From NCBI GenBank assembly GCA_963995505.1, contig OZ023198.1, positions 3,348,001-3,412,000 of the forward strand: DNA of 64,000 nucleotides. Direction: 5' to 3'. The notes beneath the pieces were generated by a model. The model was not told the DNA's origin, ran no database searches, and saw only the letters and a list, made by a program, of their open reading frames with translations. How positions within the stretch are numbered: the stretch's first letter is position 1; each line of letters begins with the position of its first letter. The stretch comes from Hypericum androsaemum (taxonomy: Eukaryota > Streptophyta > Magnoliopsida > Malpighiales > Hypericaceae). The position numbers and the translations under genes were made by a program. Positions 43,696-54,079 of the stretch are shown here, piece by piece.

Positions 43696-44638
43696 CTACG
43701 AAAAGAACAATAAAAACCATGTAGCAAAGCATTTGTACTCCCATCTGTACAAGAAGGCTAATCTCACACTTATAGAACAGAACGAGGTTAGTCTTACATA
43801 TTTTAATCTTACACCTAGCTCTGCTTGAGATCAACAACAATCACACTGATGTTGTCGCAACTGCTGCGACCGATAGCAAGTCGATCAAAATTGCAGCTGC
43901 CACCGTGCTACGGGACAGGTTCACTGCCTCCGGGGCTCCTCCGCCTTCTATCTTTCTATCTCGGGGTCGCTACCGAAAACCAGAGGAGCCACCGCATGCA
44001 TCGTGGATGCACTCGTGCGTGATCTGACAGGCGATTTTGCCAGTCACCACATCCCACAAGACATCAGTTGCAAGTATTAAGCAGTCGTCGTCCGCGACCC
44101 ATCTCGTGAAGGTGACGTTTAGTTCTGGTATTACTTATGGCTTCAGGTACCCGTCACCTAGTAGGATGTCAACAAGTAGGAAAATTGATGATCAATACGA
44201 GATACCCAACTGGCTAACAAAAGAATATGTATATTACTAATTGCTCGTGACATTGCGAGAGTGCCAGCAACTCGAGGTCCTCCATTCACATGGACCGCAT
44301 GCCCCCCGGCAGCCAATGGGTCCATCGCCAGCGAACCCGTTCTCTCTCTTTCCTGGCGACCCTTCTTCTCCAACGGGTCCGCTGCCAGAGAATCCGACGA
44401 CCCGATGAACTCATACGGGTTGACCTGGTTATGAGAATGATACGGGTCAGGCTGCGGTGCCCTCTCATCGGAGCAATTGTTAGAAAAAGCTGGGGTTTTA
44501 GGATAACAAGTGATTAAAGGTTGAAGCTTTTTCTGGAAATTTAGCTTTGAGCTTGAGTTGGTTGCGCACTTGACGGCAGGGAAGGAGATGAATATCCAAG
44601 CATGCCTAATAAAATAATAATATATATTTTATGCTGTA

Positions 44639-44928
44639 TGTTAGAGATGTCGAGAAATTAAAGAGGAAACAATTTGTGGGCTTGTTTCCTATTCTATTCG
44701 GACTAGCTTTTGGACTCCTAATTTGACCTAGATAGCTTACTTGATGCACAAGGGTTTGCCTCTATATAAAGGCATGTTACCCTAAGGTTTTGTATAGCTT
44801 TGTGACTCGGATTCATCAATAAAATTTCTCCTTTCTCACCGTGGACGTAGGCATTAGGCCGAACCACGTAAACTCTTGTGTCCGTGTTCTTTGTGCGATC
44901 TTGTTCTCTAGTTGCTGAATTCATAACA
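44639..44928 (+). repeat. 5' LTR of gag-only element, copy 2
   Basis: Begins TGTTAGAGATG and ends CATAACA. It has a probable TATA at CTATATAAAGG near 44762. The primer site after it reads TGGTATCAAGAGC, one base longer than the standard, which may affect priming. Confidence 0.92.
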
Positions 44929-44955
44929 ATTGGTATCAAGAGCTTGGGTTGGAGG

Positions 44956-45555
44956 ATGACGGACGGCGCGAAGTTTGCTCTTGTGAAGTTCGATGGTTCT
45001 TCGAAATTTGGGTTATGGCAAAGGCGTGTCAAGGATCTCCTCGTGCAACAAGGGATGGTCATCGCGCTCTCGGAGAAGAAGCCCGAGAAGATGGAGGAGC
45101 AAGAGTGGAAGGAGATGGGGGCCAAGGCGGTGGCGACAATTCGCTTGTGCTTGGCGGATGATATGATGTATCACGTCATGGATGAGGAGTCACCAGCTGA
45201 GGTATGGAAGAAATTGGAGGCAAGGTATATGTCTAAGTCTTTGTCGAACAAGTTTTATCTTAAGCAAAGATTGTACGGGCTCAAGATGAAAGAGGGCTCG
45301 GATTTGAGCCAACACATTAATGGTTTCAGTCAACTTGTGAGCGACTTGAGAAAGGTTGATGTGAAGTTCGAGGAAGAAGACAAGGCATTGTTACTACTGA
45401 ATTCTTTACCTGGCTCCCATGAAAATTTGGTTACAACTCTAACTTGGGGGAAGGAGTCCCTGGTGTTGGAAGATATCACAAGTGCTCTGCTAGGGTTTCA
45501 TCAAAGAAGAAAAATTGGCGATGAACAAGCGGAAGGGCTAGTTGTGAGGGGGTAG
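44956..45555 (+). CDS. Copia-type gag, frame-shifted end
   Basis: A 199-codon gag from the ATG at 44956, colinear with copy 1 (KFDGSSKFGLWQRRVKDLL, LYLKQRLYGLKM, LLNSLPGSHENL). An extra G near 45552 brings a stop earlier than in copy 1. Further on, the zinc knuckle region (CFEC) has a TGA in place of glycine but keeps the final cysteine (KKDC). The lesions differ from those of copy 1, so a common ancestor had an intact gag. Confidence 0.8.
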   Translation: MTDGAKFALVKFDGSSKFGLWQRRVKDLLVQQGMVIALSEKKPEKMEEQEWKEMGAKAVATIRLCLADDMMYHVMDEESPAEVWKKLEARYMSKSLSNKFYLKQRLYGLKMKEGSDLSQHINGFSQLVSDLRKVDVKFEEEDKALLLLNSLPGSHENLVTTLTWGKESLVLEDITSALLGFHQRRKIGDEQAEGLVVRG

Positions 45556-45652
45556 CCATGGTGATCGTAGTGGGGCAAAAGACAGGAAGGGATCCAAGTC
45601 GTGCTCAATGAGGTTCAAGGGAAATTGCTTCGAGTGCTGAGAAAAAGGGCAC

Positions 45653-46650
45653 GTGAAGAAGGATTGTCCAAAAAGAACTCGGGATCACGAGAAAAAAGGA
45701 TCAGGTTCGGTGAATGTGGCCTCACATTCGGACGGGTCAGATGGTGATCTTCTTTCTGTTTTGTCAAGTCCAAAGTATTCTGATTCCTGGATTTTGGATA
45801 GCGCTTGCTCTTTCCACATGACGCCCAAGAGAGGGTGGTTCGACACCTACAAGTTCGTTGATTCATGTATGGTGACTATGGGTGATGGTTCTACTTGCAG
45901 AATTGCTGGCATAGGTGATATCCAAATCAAGATGTGGGTGGTGTTGAGAGAAAATTGTGTGGGGTTAGGCATGTTCCGAAGTTGGAGAGGAATTTAATCT
46001 CATTAGGAGCCTTGGATTATAGTGGGTACAACTATAATGTTGTAGGCGGGCTAATGGAGGTGGAGAAGGATGCTGTGGTGGTGATGAAGGGTGAAAGGAA
46101 TGCTAGGAACACCTATAGGTTAGTGGGGAACACGGTTGTAAGTGGAGTCACATCGTTGGGTTCCGATAGAGGGGAGAAAAGCTCTTATGTGATGGAGCGA
46201 AAGCTTGACATGAATGGTTTGAGTGGAGTTGGGATTCGCGGAGACAAAGTTAGCAAGTTCCCGCTATAGTTGTCTAAAGAGACGTGCACGTCAAAGGTGT
46301 TGGGTAGGTTTTGCATGGGGAATGCGAAGCCGTTGGTAGCACCACGGGCGAATCGGGTATCTCACTCAAGGCCGAACGGTGGAGTTCGTGGCATGTCGAG
46401 GGTTTTACTTGGTAGAACAAAAGGTTGCCATTTGTATGCTGTGGCATGTAGCATTGGTATGAGGCAAGAAGGTCCAGCGGAGAAGCAGTTCGAGGTTGTG
46501 GAGCATGGGGCTGACCGAAAAATAGAGGACGTGTCTATTGGTCGCAAGGTTGCTTCAGCAAGTGGACTTGCTAGTTGGGGTTCAATAGAGATTGGAGGGA
46601 ATAGGCCAAGCAAGCTCGGAAGCTCGAGCTTGAGGGCTGACTCTATGTGA
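45653..46650 (+). pseudogene. Protease-like region and conserved tail, copy 2
   Basis: Three frame pieces (45653-45997, 45934-46269, 46270-46650). The protease keeps ILDSACSFHMT. A missing base near 45936 shifts the frame, and a TAG at 46267-46269 replaces the tryptophan of copy 1. The tail reads on through GRKVASASGLASWGSIEIG to a TGA at 46648. It matches copy 1 along its length, has no family I recognise, and occupies the place of integrase-RT-RNase H. Confidence 0.7.
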
Positions 46651-47080
46651 TTGAACGAAAAAAGGTGGTGAGAAAGTTGAGATGGTATTATTGATGGCGG
46701 TGTATCTATGGTCAAGGTGGAGCTGGTAGAGTTGGTTTGGTTTCTCAGGTTCTCATGGTTCTTCATGTGGCGGTGTATCCAGCGGAGAAGCAGTTCGAGG
46801 TTGTGGAGCATGGGGCTGACCGAAAAATAGAGGACGTGTCTATTGGTCGCAAGGTTGCTTCAGCAAGTGGACTTGCTAGTTGGGGTTCAATAGAGATTGG
46901 AGAGAATAGGCCAAGCAAGCTCGGAAGCTCGAGCTTGAGGGCTGACTCTATGTGATTGAACGAAAAAAGGTGGTGAGAAAGTTGAGATGGTATTATTGAT
47001 GGCGGTGTATCTATGGTCAAGGTGGAGCTGGTAGAGTTGGTTTGGTTTCTCAGGTTCTCATGGTTCTTCATGTGGCGGTA
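46473..47080 (+). repeat. Internal tandem duplication, 305-bp period
   Basis: TCCAGCGGAGAAGCAG starts at 46473 and again at 46778; the two units are almost identical up to the CATGTGGCGGT end. Copy 1 of the element has only one unit, so the duplication is specific to copy 2 or a sublineage. Confidence 0.9.
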
Positions 47081-47161
47081 TTTCATCAAGATGGAGTTTA
47101 TTGAAGTTCGGATAGAGCTTCATGGTTCGTCCATAGGATGATTTCTCGCCAAGGTGGAGAT

Positions 47162-47451
47162 TGTTAGAGATGTCGAGAAATTAAAGAGGAAACGATTTGT
47201 GGGCTTGTTTCCTATTCTATGCGGACTAGCTTTTGGACTCCTAATTTGACCTAGATAACTTACTTGATGTACAAGGGTTTGCCTCTATATAAAGGCATGT
47301 TACCCTAAGGTTTTGTATAGCTTTGTGACTCGGATCCATCAATAAAATTTCTCCTTTCTCACCATGGACGTAGGCATTAGGCCGAACCACGTAAACTCTT
47401 GCGTCTGTGTTCTTTGTGCGATCTTGTTCTCTAGTTGCTGAATTCATAACA
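47162..47451 (+). repeat. 3' LTR of gag-only element, copy 2
   Basis: Same length and ends as the left LTR, preceded by the CCAAGGTGGAGAT purine tract and followed by CTGTA. Confidence 0.92.
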
Positions 47452-48728
47452 CTGTATTTAATCACCACCTCTGTTGCAGTCTAGTGGTCAAGATGTCGCC
47501 TTCCACGTAGGCGCACAGATGACGCCGTTTTGACAAAAAATGGTTGAACCGGGTTAGGTAGACTTAAGTGAGAAAAATTAGACTGATTATATCATTTTTG
47601 AACCACATGGTACTCAAGTGAGAATCGGGGACATCACAGAGTACATAAGTAGACTTTTCCCTTTCTTTAAAGTGCGCCTTGGCCCGCCGACCCAAACAAA
47701 AACTTGTCGAGAGCCCAATGTTCCAACTGGCGGGCGTGCGCCAAACACACACACGTACCGACAAAATGGTCCGACCGAGAGGAACAGAAAAATCTGACCT
47801 TGTGATCTTCGGAGAGGGGGATGGCGGTGCCGTCACGACAAAGAACGGCTCGTGAGTCGCCGCAGTTGGCCACTATAATCCACTCCTGAGTCAGGACCGC
47901 CACGACCGCGGTGGACCCCCCGATGGCCACCTCCAGGGGGTGGCACCCGCAGACCTGCTGGCTCACGTCGAGCCCGCGACCGACGCAATCTCGTCCATCC
48001 GCTGGAACGCGCTCTTCAGCGCCCGGGTCCACCTCGACTCCCCGGCCACCGTGGGGTCCACGCGCATCAGCTCCTCCTCGAGCAGCGCGTGCATCCTCTC
48101 CCTGCATAATGCCGCCACCTGCGCGCAGATGTAGTTGCGTGAAATGACGAGATTGCCCTTGAAAGTAACTCAAGATGGAAAAACGGTTCCGTTGAAGAAG
48201 TGCACAGGCCGGCTCCGTTGATCTCCGGGCTGCAGAGGCTCGTCCTCACGGCGATGGCATCCTCCATCCCCCGCGTCTTCCCGGACACCGACATGGTCCC
48301 AAACACCGGCTCGGGGTAAGCCGCAAGGCCATCGGCGGAGCGAGGGCAGCTCCGGCAGCCGGGGATCCGAACGGGGGAGTCATCTGCAGGGTAGAGCTTC
48401 CGGCTCCCTGCTCCGTCCAGACTCCCTTCCCCTCCCCCGTCGCGGAGCTCTGCCCCAGACCGCACCCCTGGGCCGGGTCTCCTCTTCCATCGACGGTGTG
48501 GCTCGTAAGCGTCGAGGCGCAAGTACTCTCCCCCCTCGTCTTCCATCTCGATCTCCATCGACGTTGACTTAAGTAGAATGTTTCTCCGTGTTTACGAGCG
48601 TGGTCAACGTGTTTATAATATTTCGGGTCGGGTCAACGAGTCCAACCAGTATCCCCCAGGTAGCCAGCCCACTGCTTCCTTGCTTAGGTAAGTGACTCTT
48701 GTAACCTGTTTGCCTGGCTCCTCTTGTG

Positions 48729-48797
48729 CCACGTGTCGACGTCTCTTCGTTTCGGCTTCTACTAGGTGTTGGAATTGGATGGGACGTGACACGTGTC
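48729..48797 (-). promoter_or_regulatory. ABRE-type motifs upstream of the PP2C relic
   Basis: CCACGTGTC at 48729-48737 and GACACGTGTC at 48788-48797 lie about 170-240 bp upstream of the PP2C start codon on the minus strand. ACGTGTC is the core ABA-response element, and clade A PP2C genes are commonly ABA-induced. The sites are seen; their function in this relic is inferred. Confidence 0.65.
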
Positions 48798-49324
48798 GTC
48801 GCCTTCTGCTAAATGGAGTGCCTGTGTGGCAATCTTGACTTCTTTGAGAACGGTCGGGCCCCACCGGATGTCTTCTTGGAGAAATCTGATGTTATTGTCA
48901 TTTGATTATTACATATTATAAATTCTGAAAAGTGTGGAAAATTATGAACGTAGTTAGCTAGCTTCTCGTAAGTCCTATATTACAAGTTAGATTATGTCAA
49001 ATTTGACTGGATTAAGAGTCGATGTTTAAAGATTAAGGAGTATGTTGATTTAATATTTGACTGAATTTATACGAATCCATGTTTAAAAATTAAACATATT
49101 GTAGAATATGACTGTTATGGGCTTGTATCTATGTTTTTACATTCTTTTTTTTACGATAGGTCATTCAACTAGTTCTCGCATTGTTCAATATTAATTTAAA
49201 CTCAAAAAATATGTTCTAGCAAATCAAGCAGAATGTAAGGCGTCCAGTCTCCGGAAATCCCACCTGGCCTTCAAGTTGCTTGAACACTAATGGGTTATCC
49301 AAGGGATGGACAATAATTTAGTTG
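48798..49324. other. Intergenic, no gene seen
   Basis: AT-rich spacer between the PP2C promoter region and a Mutator-like element. Nothing recognisable. Confidence 0.5.
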
Positions 49325-49333
49325 CATTGATTC

Positions 49334-50583
49334 GGGGAAAAATTATTATCAGATTCCAGGTATTTGGCATATTCGTCTCTTATTTCTATGTATTTCAAAA
49401 ATTGATTAAAAAACTTTCTAGTTCCGAAAAATTATACTTTGAGGTCCATGATGTCAGTAATTTTTTTCATTTTGTGTCATAGAAATGACAAAAATACCCT
49501 TGAGAAAAAAAAAAACCCAAAAACCAAATCCAAAATTAACGTAAAGAACTAAATGGAGGTGAAACAAGAACAAAAAATCGACGCCCAGAAAAATCAACCC
49601 CAATTACCGCCTCGAAGCACAAAAATCAACCGTCGTCGAGATGAACCAAGAACTAAATGGAGCTTCTATACGGCCTTCTCCATGGCCGCCGTCGTGACAA
49701 CCTCGGGGTCCTTCGAGCCTGCCGCCAGCGATCTATCGAAGGACGAGGGGGTGAGGAGGACGACAGAGAGATCCCGCTGCTTCTCGACGAGCTTCTCTAC
49801 GGCCTTCTCCATGGCCGCCGTCGTGACAATCTCGGGGTCCTTCTCGAACTCCCCAGTCGTGGTGGTCCTCGTCGATCGTGGTGGTCCTCGTCCTTGTTCG
49901 AAGCCGAGGCCTCCTTCTCCCGCTGCCTCGACGAGCCCAGGGGAAACCCTCTCTCATTGCCTCCATCGTTGGTGATTGCTGGCGGTTGGCCCTCGAGCGC
50001 CTGGCCCTCCCTGTCCCCGACCCTGAGCACTTCTCCGCCGCCTCCGCTCGTGGTTGGCCCTCCCCTGATTTCTTCATCCACGGTGATTGCTCCCTTCGAA
50101 TTCTTAATTTCTGCCCAATTTTGATGCTTCTTTTAATTAGGGTTTCCTTTAATTGCTATTAAAAATTCAATTGAAGGTGAGTTCGGATGAAATGGAAGAA
50201 GGGATATGTTCCAGTAAATTTTTGGGCTGGAGTTGCTGTGTATGTCAAGTGCTCGTTTTAATTCATGGTGCATTTTGTTCTCGGTGTTCTTGATTTAGGT
50301 TTGAAGTTAGTTCATGGTATTCATGGTGAAATCTAAAGGTTGAAGAAGATAGCCCTTTTTTGTGTTCGAAGAGGATGAATTTTCTGGGCTAGTGTTATTA
50401 GAGTGTATATTTTTTTTAAGAGTATTTTTGTCATTTCTATGACAAAAAAAGAAAAAAAAATTGCTGACATCAGCGAGTAACCTCAAAGTATAAATTTTCC
50501 AAACTAGGAAGTTTTAATCAATTTTTGAAATATAGGGATGAGAGGTGAATATGTCAAACACTAGTAACCTGACAGTAATTTTC
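49334..50583. mobile_element. Mutator-like element with GC-rich, internally duplicated cargo
   Basis: The left end starts GGGGAAAAATTATTATCAG and the reverse complement of the right end starts GAAAATTACTGTCAG. The arms of about 170 bp share TTTGNCATATTC, AAAAATTGATTAAAA and GACATCAGC words. The flanks are CATTGATTC (49325-49333) and TATTGATTC (50584-50592), a 9-bp duplication with one mismatch. The interior (about 49550-50130) is GC-rich. It contains a direct repeat of CTACGGCCTTCTCCATGGCC with a period of about 126 bp. On the minus strand the repeat reads VTTAAMEKAVEKL, which could be a helical protein segment, but I cannot name the source gene. It is the same family as 23097-24054. Confidence 0.8.
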
Positions 50584-50592
50584 TATTGATTC

Positions 50593-51289
50593 TTTAATCT
50601 CAAAATTTTAAATACAGTAGGCTATTCAAATATGCACTTGATAAATTAATGTATATTCGAATTAGACTTTTTTTGAAAGGGATAAACCTTTTCCAAGAGG
50701 CATTTGAGAATGCTTAATCTCAATTTTCTTGCTACTTATACTGCCTCGGGAGAAGATGTTGTTGGGATTGGATTCAGTAGGGACTAAAGAAAATTTGTCT
50801 CCAGGTGGTGATTATACATGCAAATTAATATTACTTCACAGCCAAATCAATATCAATACACATGCAAACTAATATCATAGCAAACTAATATCATGACACA
50901 TGCAAACCAATATTCAATATCACTACACATGCAAAACAATATCTTTTTAGTCCTCATGGGTGGGGACTTAACGTAGTCCCGACCAAATCCGCTCCCTCTC
51001 ATTACATTCTTGAAAAGATAAAGAAGTTACATATATTCCTAAATTAATAAAAGGAAAAAGTTCACTTTAGTATTCTGTAGTATCACAGATTTTCACTTAG
51101 GTACTCTATGATTTAAAATGCATAGAATGGGTCCAACTTATTTTAATTTTCATCAAAAAAAGTTCCGGGCAGCTCGAGTAGTTGCCTGATTTTTTTTAGA
51201 AACGACTTCATTTTAACGATGACGTGGGCCGCCATATCAACATTTTAGCATCTAAATAGTAAATGATTTGGCAAGTAGGAAATTTTTAA
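50593..51289. other. Intergenic with small repeat cluster
   Basis: No gene is seen. 50817-50943 holds about five loose copies of ACACATGCAAACTAATATCA. The 51045-51100 sequence (AAAAAGTTCACTTTAGTATTC) resembles the complement of 47600-47660 and may be a lone terminal repeat of another transposon. Confidence 0.5.
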
Positions 51290-52008
51290 ATGGTCCTAAT
51301 TAGTCCCCATTTTGAAATTATCACTTGTCGTCCACCTCCTCTCTCTCTCTCTCTCTCCCCCCCACCTTTGAAACCTCTCCCAGCCCAAGAAGCAAAACGA
51401 AGTGGCCTTGAGGAGATTCTTGTACTCTCGTTCGCAATTACAATCCTACCCCTAGCCTTGTTCTACCTCCTTCGAATTGTCTGGGAATGTTCCCCCAGGG
51501 TGTTTGTGTTGAGAATCCAGAAGGACAGGCGGCGCTTGCTTCATGTTAACGGTGTCGGCGATGGTATCAGAGGGAGGTGGAGAGCGGTGCCGTTTGTTAA
51601 CCCCTCCACGTTCGAGACGGTTACTATAGAGGCGGATTTGAAGTGCAAGATTAAATCCGATTTGGAGAGCTTCCTCAAGGGGGAGCAGTACTACCACCGC
51701 CTCGGTCGCACCTAGAAGCGGAGCTACCTCCTCTACGGCCCATCCGACACCGAAAAGTTTGCGTTCGTCGCCGCCATGGCCAACTTCCTCCGGTACGACA
51801 TCTACGAGGTCGAACTCACATGCGTCGGCGACGATGCCGACCTCAAGCTCCTCCTCTTCGAGACCAGGTCTCGGGCGGTTATCTCATCGAGGACCTCGAC
51901 CGGTTTATCTCCGACACTCCTCCCTCTCTGCACGGCGGTGGAAATAAAGAAAGTTGCAAGTTCAACGACGGTCGATCCACTCATATTTTGTGCCCAGAAG
52001 CGATGTGA
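51290..52008 (+). pseudogene. AAA-ATPase (At2g46620-like), N-terminal fragment
   Basis: A membrane-anchored plant AAA-ATPase fragment. It has a hydrophobic segment (LVLSFAITILPLALFYLL), then RWRAVPFVNPSTFETV, DLKCKIKSDLESFLKGEQYYHRLG, and the Walker A region KRSYLLYGPSDTEKF, where the family has GPSGTGKS. The Walker B region IEDLDRF is in another frame. A TAG interrupts before KRSYLLYG, at the usual tryptophan, and a frame shift occurs near 51870. The C-terminal two thirds are missing. With Walker A destroyed it cannot hydrolyse ATP. It abuts a gypsy fragment on the other strand. Confidence 0.82.
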
Positions 52009-53832
52009 AGCTGCACTTGCCAAAAGTTCAGGAAGAAGTGCAAAAGAAGTAGCAGCATAAGGGACAGTAGCAAACAAAATTGCAGAAGGAACAGCTGCAT
52101 AAGGAATTGCAGAAGACAAAGAAGCTTTCCAAGCAGCAGGTACTCCTTCCGTGTTAGCTGTTTCCATGCTAAAATAACTCAGCTCTTTAACATTTGCCTC
52201 ACCACCACGATGTCCCTTCAAAACCACTTCTTTACCATTGTTTTTTATCCGAGCTTCAGCCTTAGTAAAATCGAAAGTGATTGGCTCATTCTCCTGCATC
52301 CAATCCGTCCCCAAAACGATGTCATAGGTACCCAAATCCAGCACTCGACAATCAAATGTAAATGAAGTCCCACATAAATTCCAACTTATGCCAGGACATG
52401 TGCGGTTACACAACACTTTTGAGCCATCCCCTAGCGTAATCATTGATCCTGATATTTCTGTAACCTCTAACTTCAACTCGTCAACCAACTTACTGTTAAC
52501 AAACGTCACCGTACTCCCGGAATCAAGTAACATAAGAATGGGTTTGCCCCCAAGTTGTCCTCGTAACTTCAAGGTGCCACACCCCAAACTGCCGTTTATG
52601 GCATGCATAGAAATCTCAACCAGGTCCCTCTCATCGTCAACCAAGGAACTCGTTTCCACCATTCCCTCGTACACAGACACATCTCCCTCCAAATAACCCA
52701 AACTTCCTAAATTCTTGGCCTTACAAACATGTCCTTTGTACCACCAATCACCACATTTCCAACAACTCGGCTCCTTTCGTGGAGGAACCCCATTAGCAAC
52801 TCTACTTGCGCCACCAGTTGTTGGTGCCTTAACCACAGCAGAGCTAAGACTTTCCCCACCAAACCTCGAAGCCTGACCCTTTTGCACCACCTCCAGAGCT
52901 GCCTCGTGCAGCTGTGCCTTCTCGAAAGTATCCTCCAATGTCAGAGGCGCGTGAGTGCGAACGAGAGACTTAATCGCGTCACTCAAGCCTCCCACAAAGC
53001 TGTAAACAAAATACCTCTCCGTCAAATAGGGATTGGTATGCAACATCATCCCCTTCAGTTCTTCGAAACGACACACATATTCAAGCACACTTCCCCCCTG
53101 TTGCAAGTGATTGAACTCCTCCACGATGTCACATGTACCTCGCTTACCAAAACATTGGCAAATATTCTCAACAAATTGTGTCCAACTAGGCTGCCTATGT
53201 GTCAACAACCAAGAATCAAGTCAAACCTCTGCCTCTTCGTCAAGATACAAGCTCGCCAACTTCACTCGTCTCCAATCGTCAACGTTGTTCAATCCAAAGT
53301 ACCTCTCACAACGACGAACCCAATGACATGGGTTCTCCTTATGGAAAGCGGGAAAGTCAAGTCGCCATACCTGACCACCTCCAAGATTGGTGTCACCGTA
53401 CCTTCTTGAACTCGTGAAATGGCCAAACGTCATGTTCTCAACAGCGGTGGTCGGTGTTGCGTCACGTATGCCTCTGTCTTCGACCCCTCGCCGTGCGATT
53501 CCCGGCGCCCTATCTTCGCTTCCGCGTCGGGCGAAAGCCTGCGTGCCCCTATCATCGTCCCCGCGCCTTGCAATTTCCGGCGTAGGTCCTAGCACACCAC
53601 GATCATCGTTGCCCGTCGTGGTAAGGGAAGCCAAAAATTGTTCCAGCTTCGCGTTCGAAGCCAAAACCTGGTCCAATTTGGCGTTCGTTTCAGCCTGTGA
53701 CTGCTTCAATTCGTCGATCGCCTGTGAGTTGCTCAAGATCCGTTCCGTGAGTGAAGTCTCGAGCTTCTTTTGTGCGTCTTCCATGGACTTCCATCTCGTG
53801 TCCATCTCGTAGCTCTGATACCACCTTGTCAC
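51990..53832 (-). pseudogene. Ty3/gypsy gag and retropepsin fragment
   Basis: Minus-strand gag begins at about 53832 (RWKSMEDAQKKLE coiled region, then an arginine/aspartate-rich repeat). A TGA at 53221-53223 breaks the frame. It resumes with WTQFVENICQCFG, VLEYVCRFEELKGMM, the zinc knuckle CWKCGDWWYKGHVC and the retropepsin motif LLDSGSTVTFVNS, up to about 51990. Integrase, RT and RNase H are absent. The open frame runs on to 51802, but that last part is the antisense of the AAA-ATPase fragment and is not gypsy protein. Confidence 0.82.
53812..53823 (-). other. Primer-binding site of gypsy fragment
   Basis: The minus strand reads TGGTATCAGAGC immediately inside the LTR, matching the initiator methionine tRNA primer and fixing the orientation. 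Confidence 0.85.
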
Positions 53833-54079
53833 GTTCTCGATAGGAAATCAAGAAATGGGATTAGGGTTCTAAAGAATTAGGAAAGAATTGAGAGATAGAG
53901 GGAGAGATAGGAGAAAAAGATTAGAAGTAAAGATCGTATATTGACAAATGATAATATTCTGATACCTTTGCAATTGGACTAGTATGCTATTTATATCCAA
54001 TTAAGTACATTTACTAATTTGTCCCTGTCGTCTACTGTTAACCCAATCACCTGTCATCCACCTCTTAGAGTACGTGACA
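53827..54079 (-). repeat. 5' LTR of gypsy fragment
   Basis: About 253 bp with inverted ends TGTCACG and CGTGACA, adjacent to the primer site. No matching right LTR is seen in the window, so its element is truncated. Confidence 0.75.

Larger units (their letters stand above)
44639..47451 (+). mobile_element. Gag-only (TR-GAG-like) copia element, copy 2, complete
   Basis: A 2813-bp element with two 290-bp LTRs (44639-44928 and 47162-47451) and perfect 5-bp duplications CTGTA at 44634-44638 and 47452-47456. The order is LTR, primer site, gag, protease-like region, conserved tail, LTR. Nothing resembling integrase, RT or RNase H fits between protease and right LTR. The two LTRs look nearly identical, so the insertion is comparatively recent. 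It lies inside the PP2C relic in the opposite orientation. The element must have moved using enzymes from another copia. Confidence 0.93.
43815..48558 (-). pseudogene. Clade A-like PP2C phosphatase split by a retrotransposon
   Basis: The N-terminal part (48558 to about 47797) starts MEIEMEDEGGEY and contains [24 protein letters not shown]. After a frame change come [34 protein letters not shown] and PLSEDHK. The C-terminal part (about 44310 to 43815) holds NGGPRVAGTLAMSRAI, DDDCLILATDVLWDVV and SSCDNISVIVVDLK. These are PP2C motifs, closest to the ABA-pathway clade A phosphatases. The DGHGG metal-binding segment expected after VHFF (near 48180) is replaced by unrelated bases. At least two frame shifts occur, and the 2.8-kb gag-only copia element at 44639-47451 separates the two parts. 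It is not functional. Confidence 0.85.
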
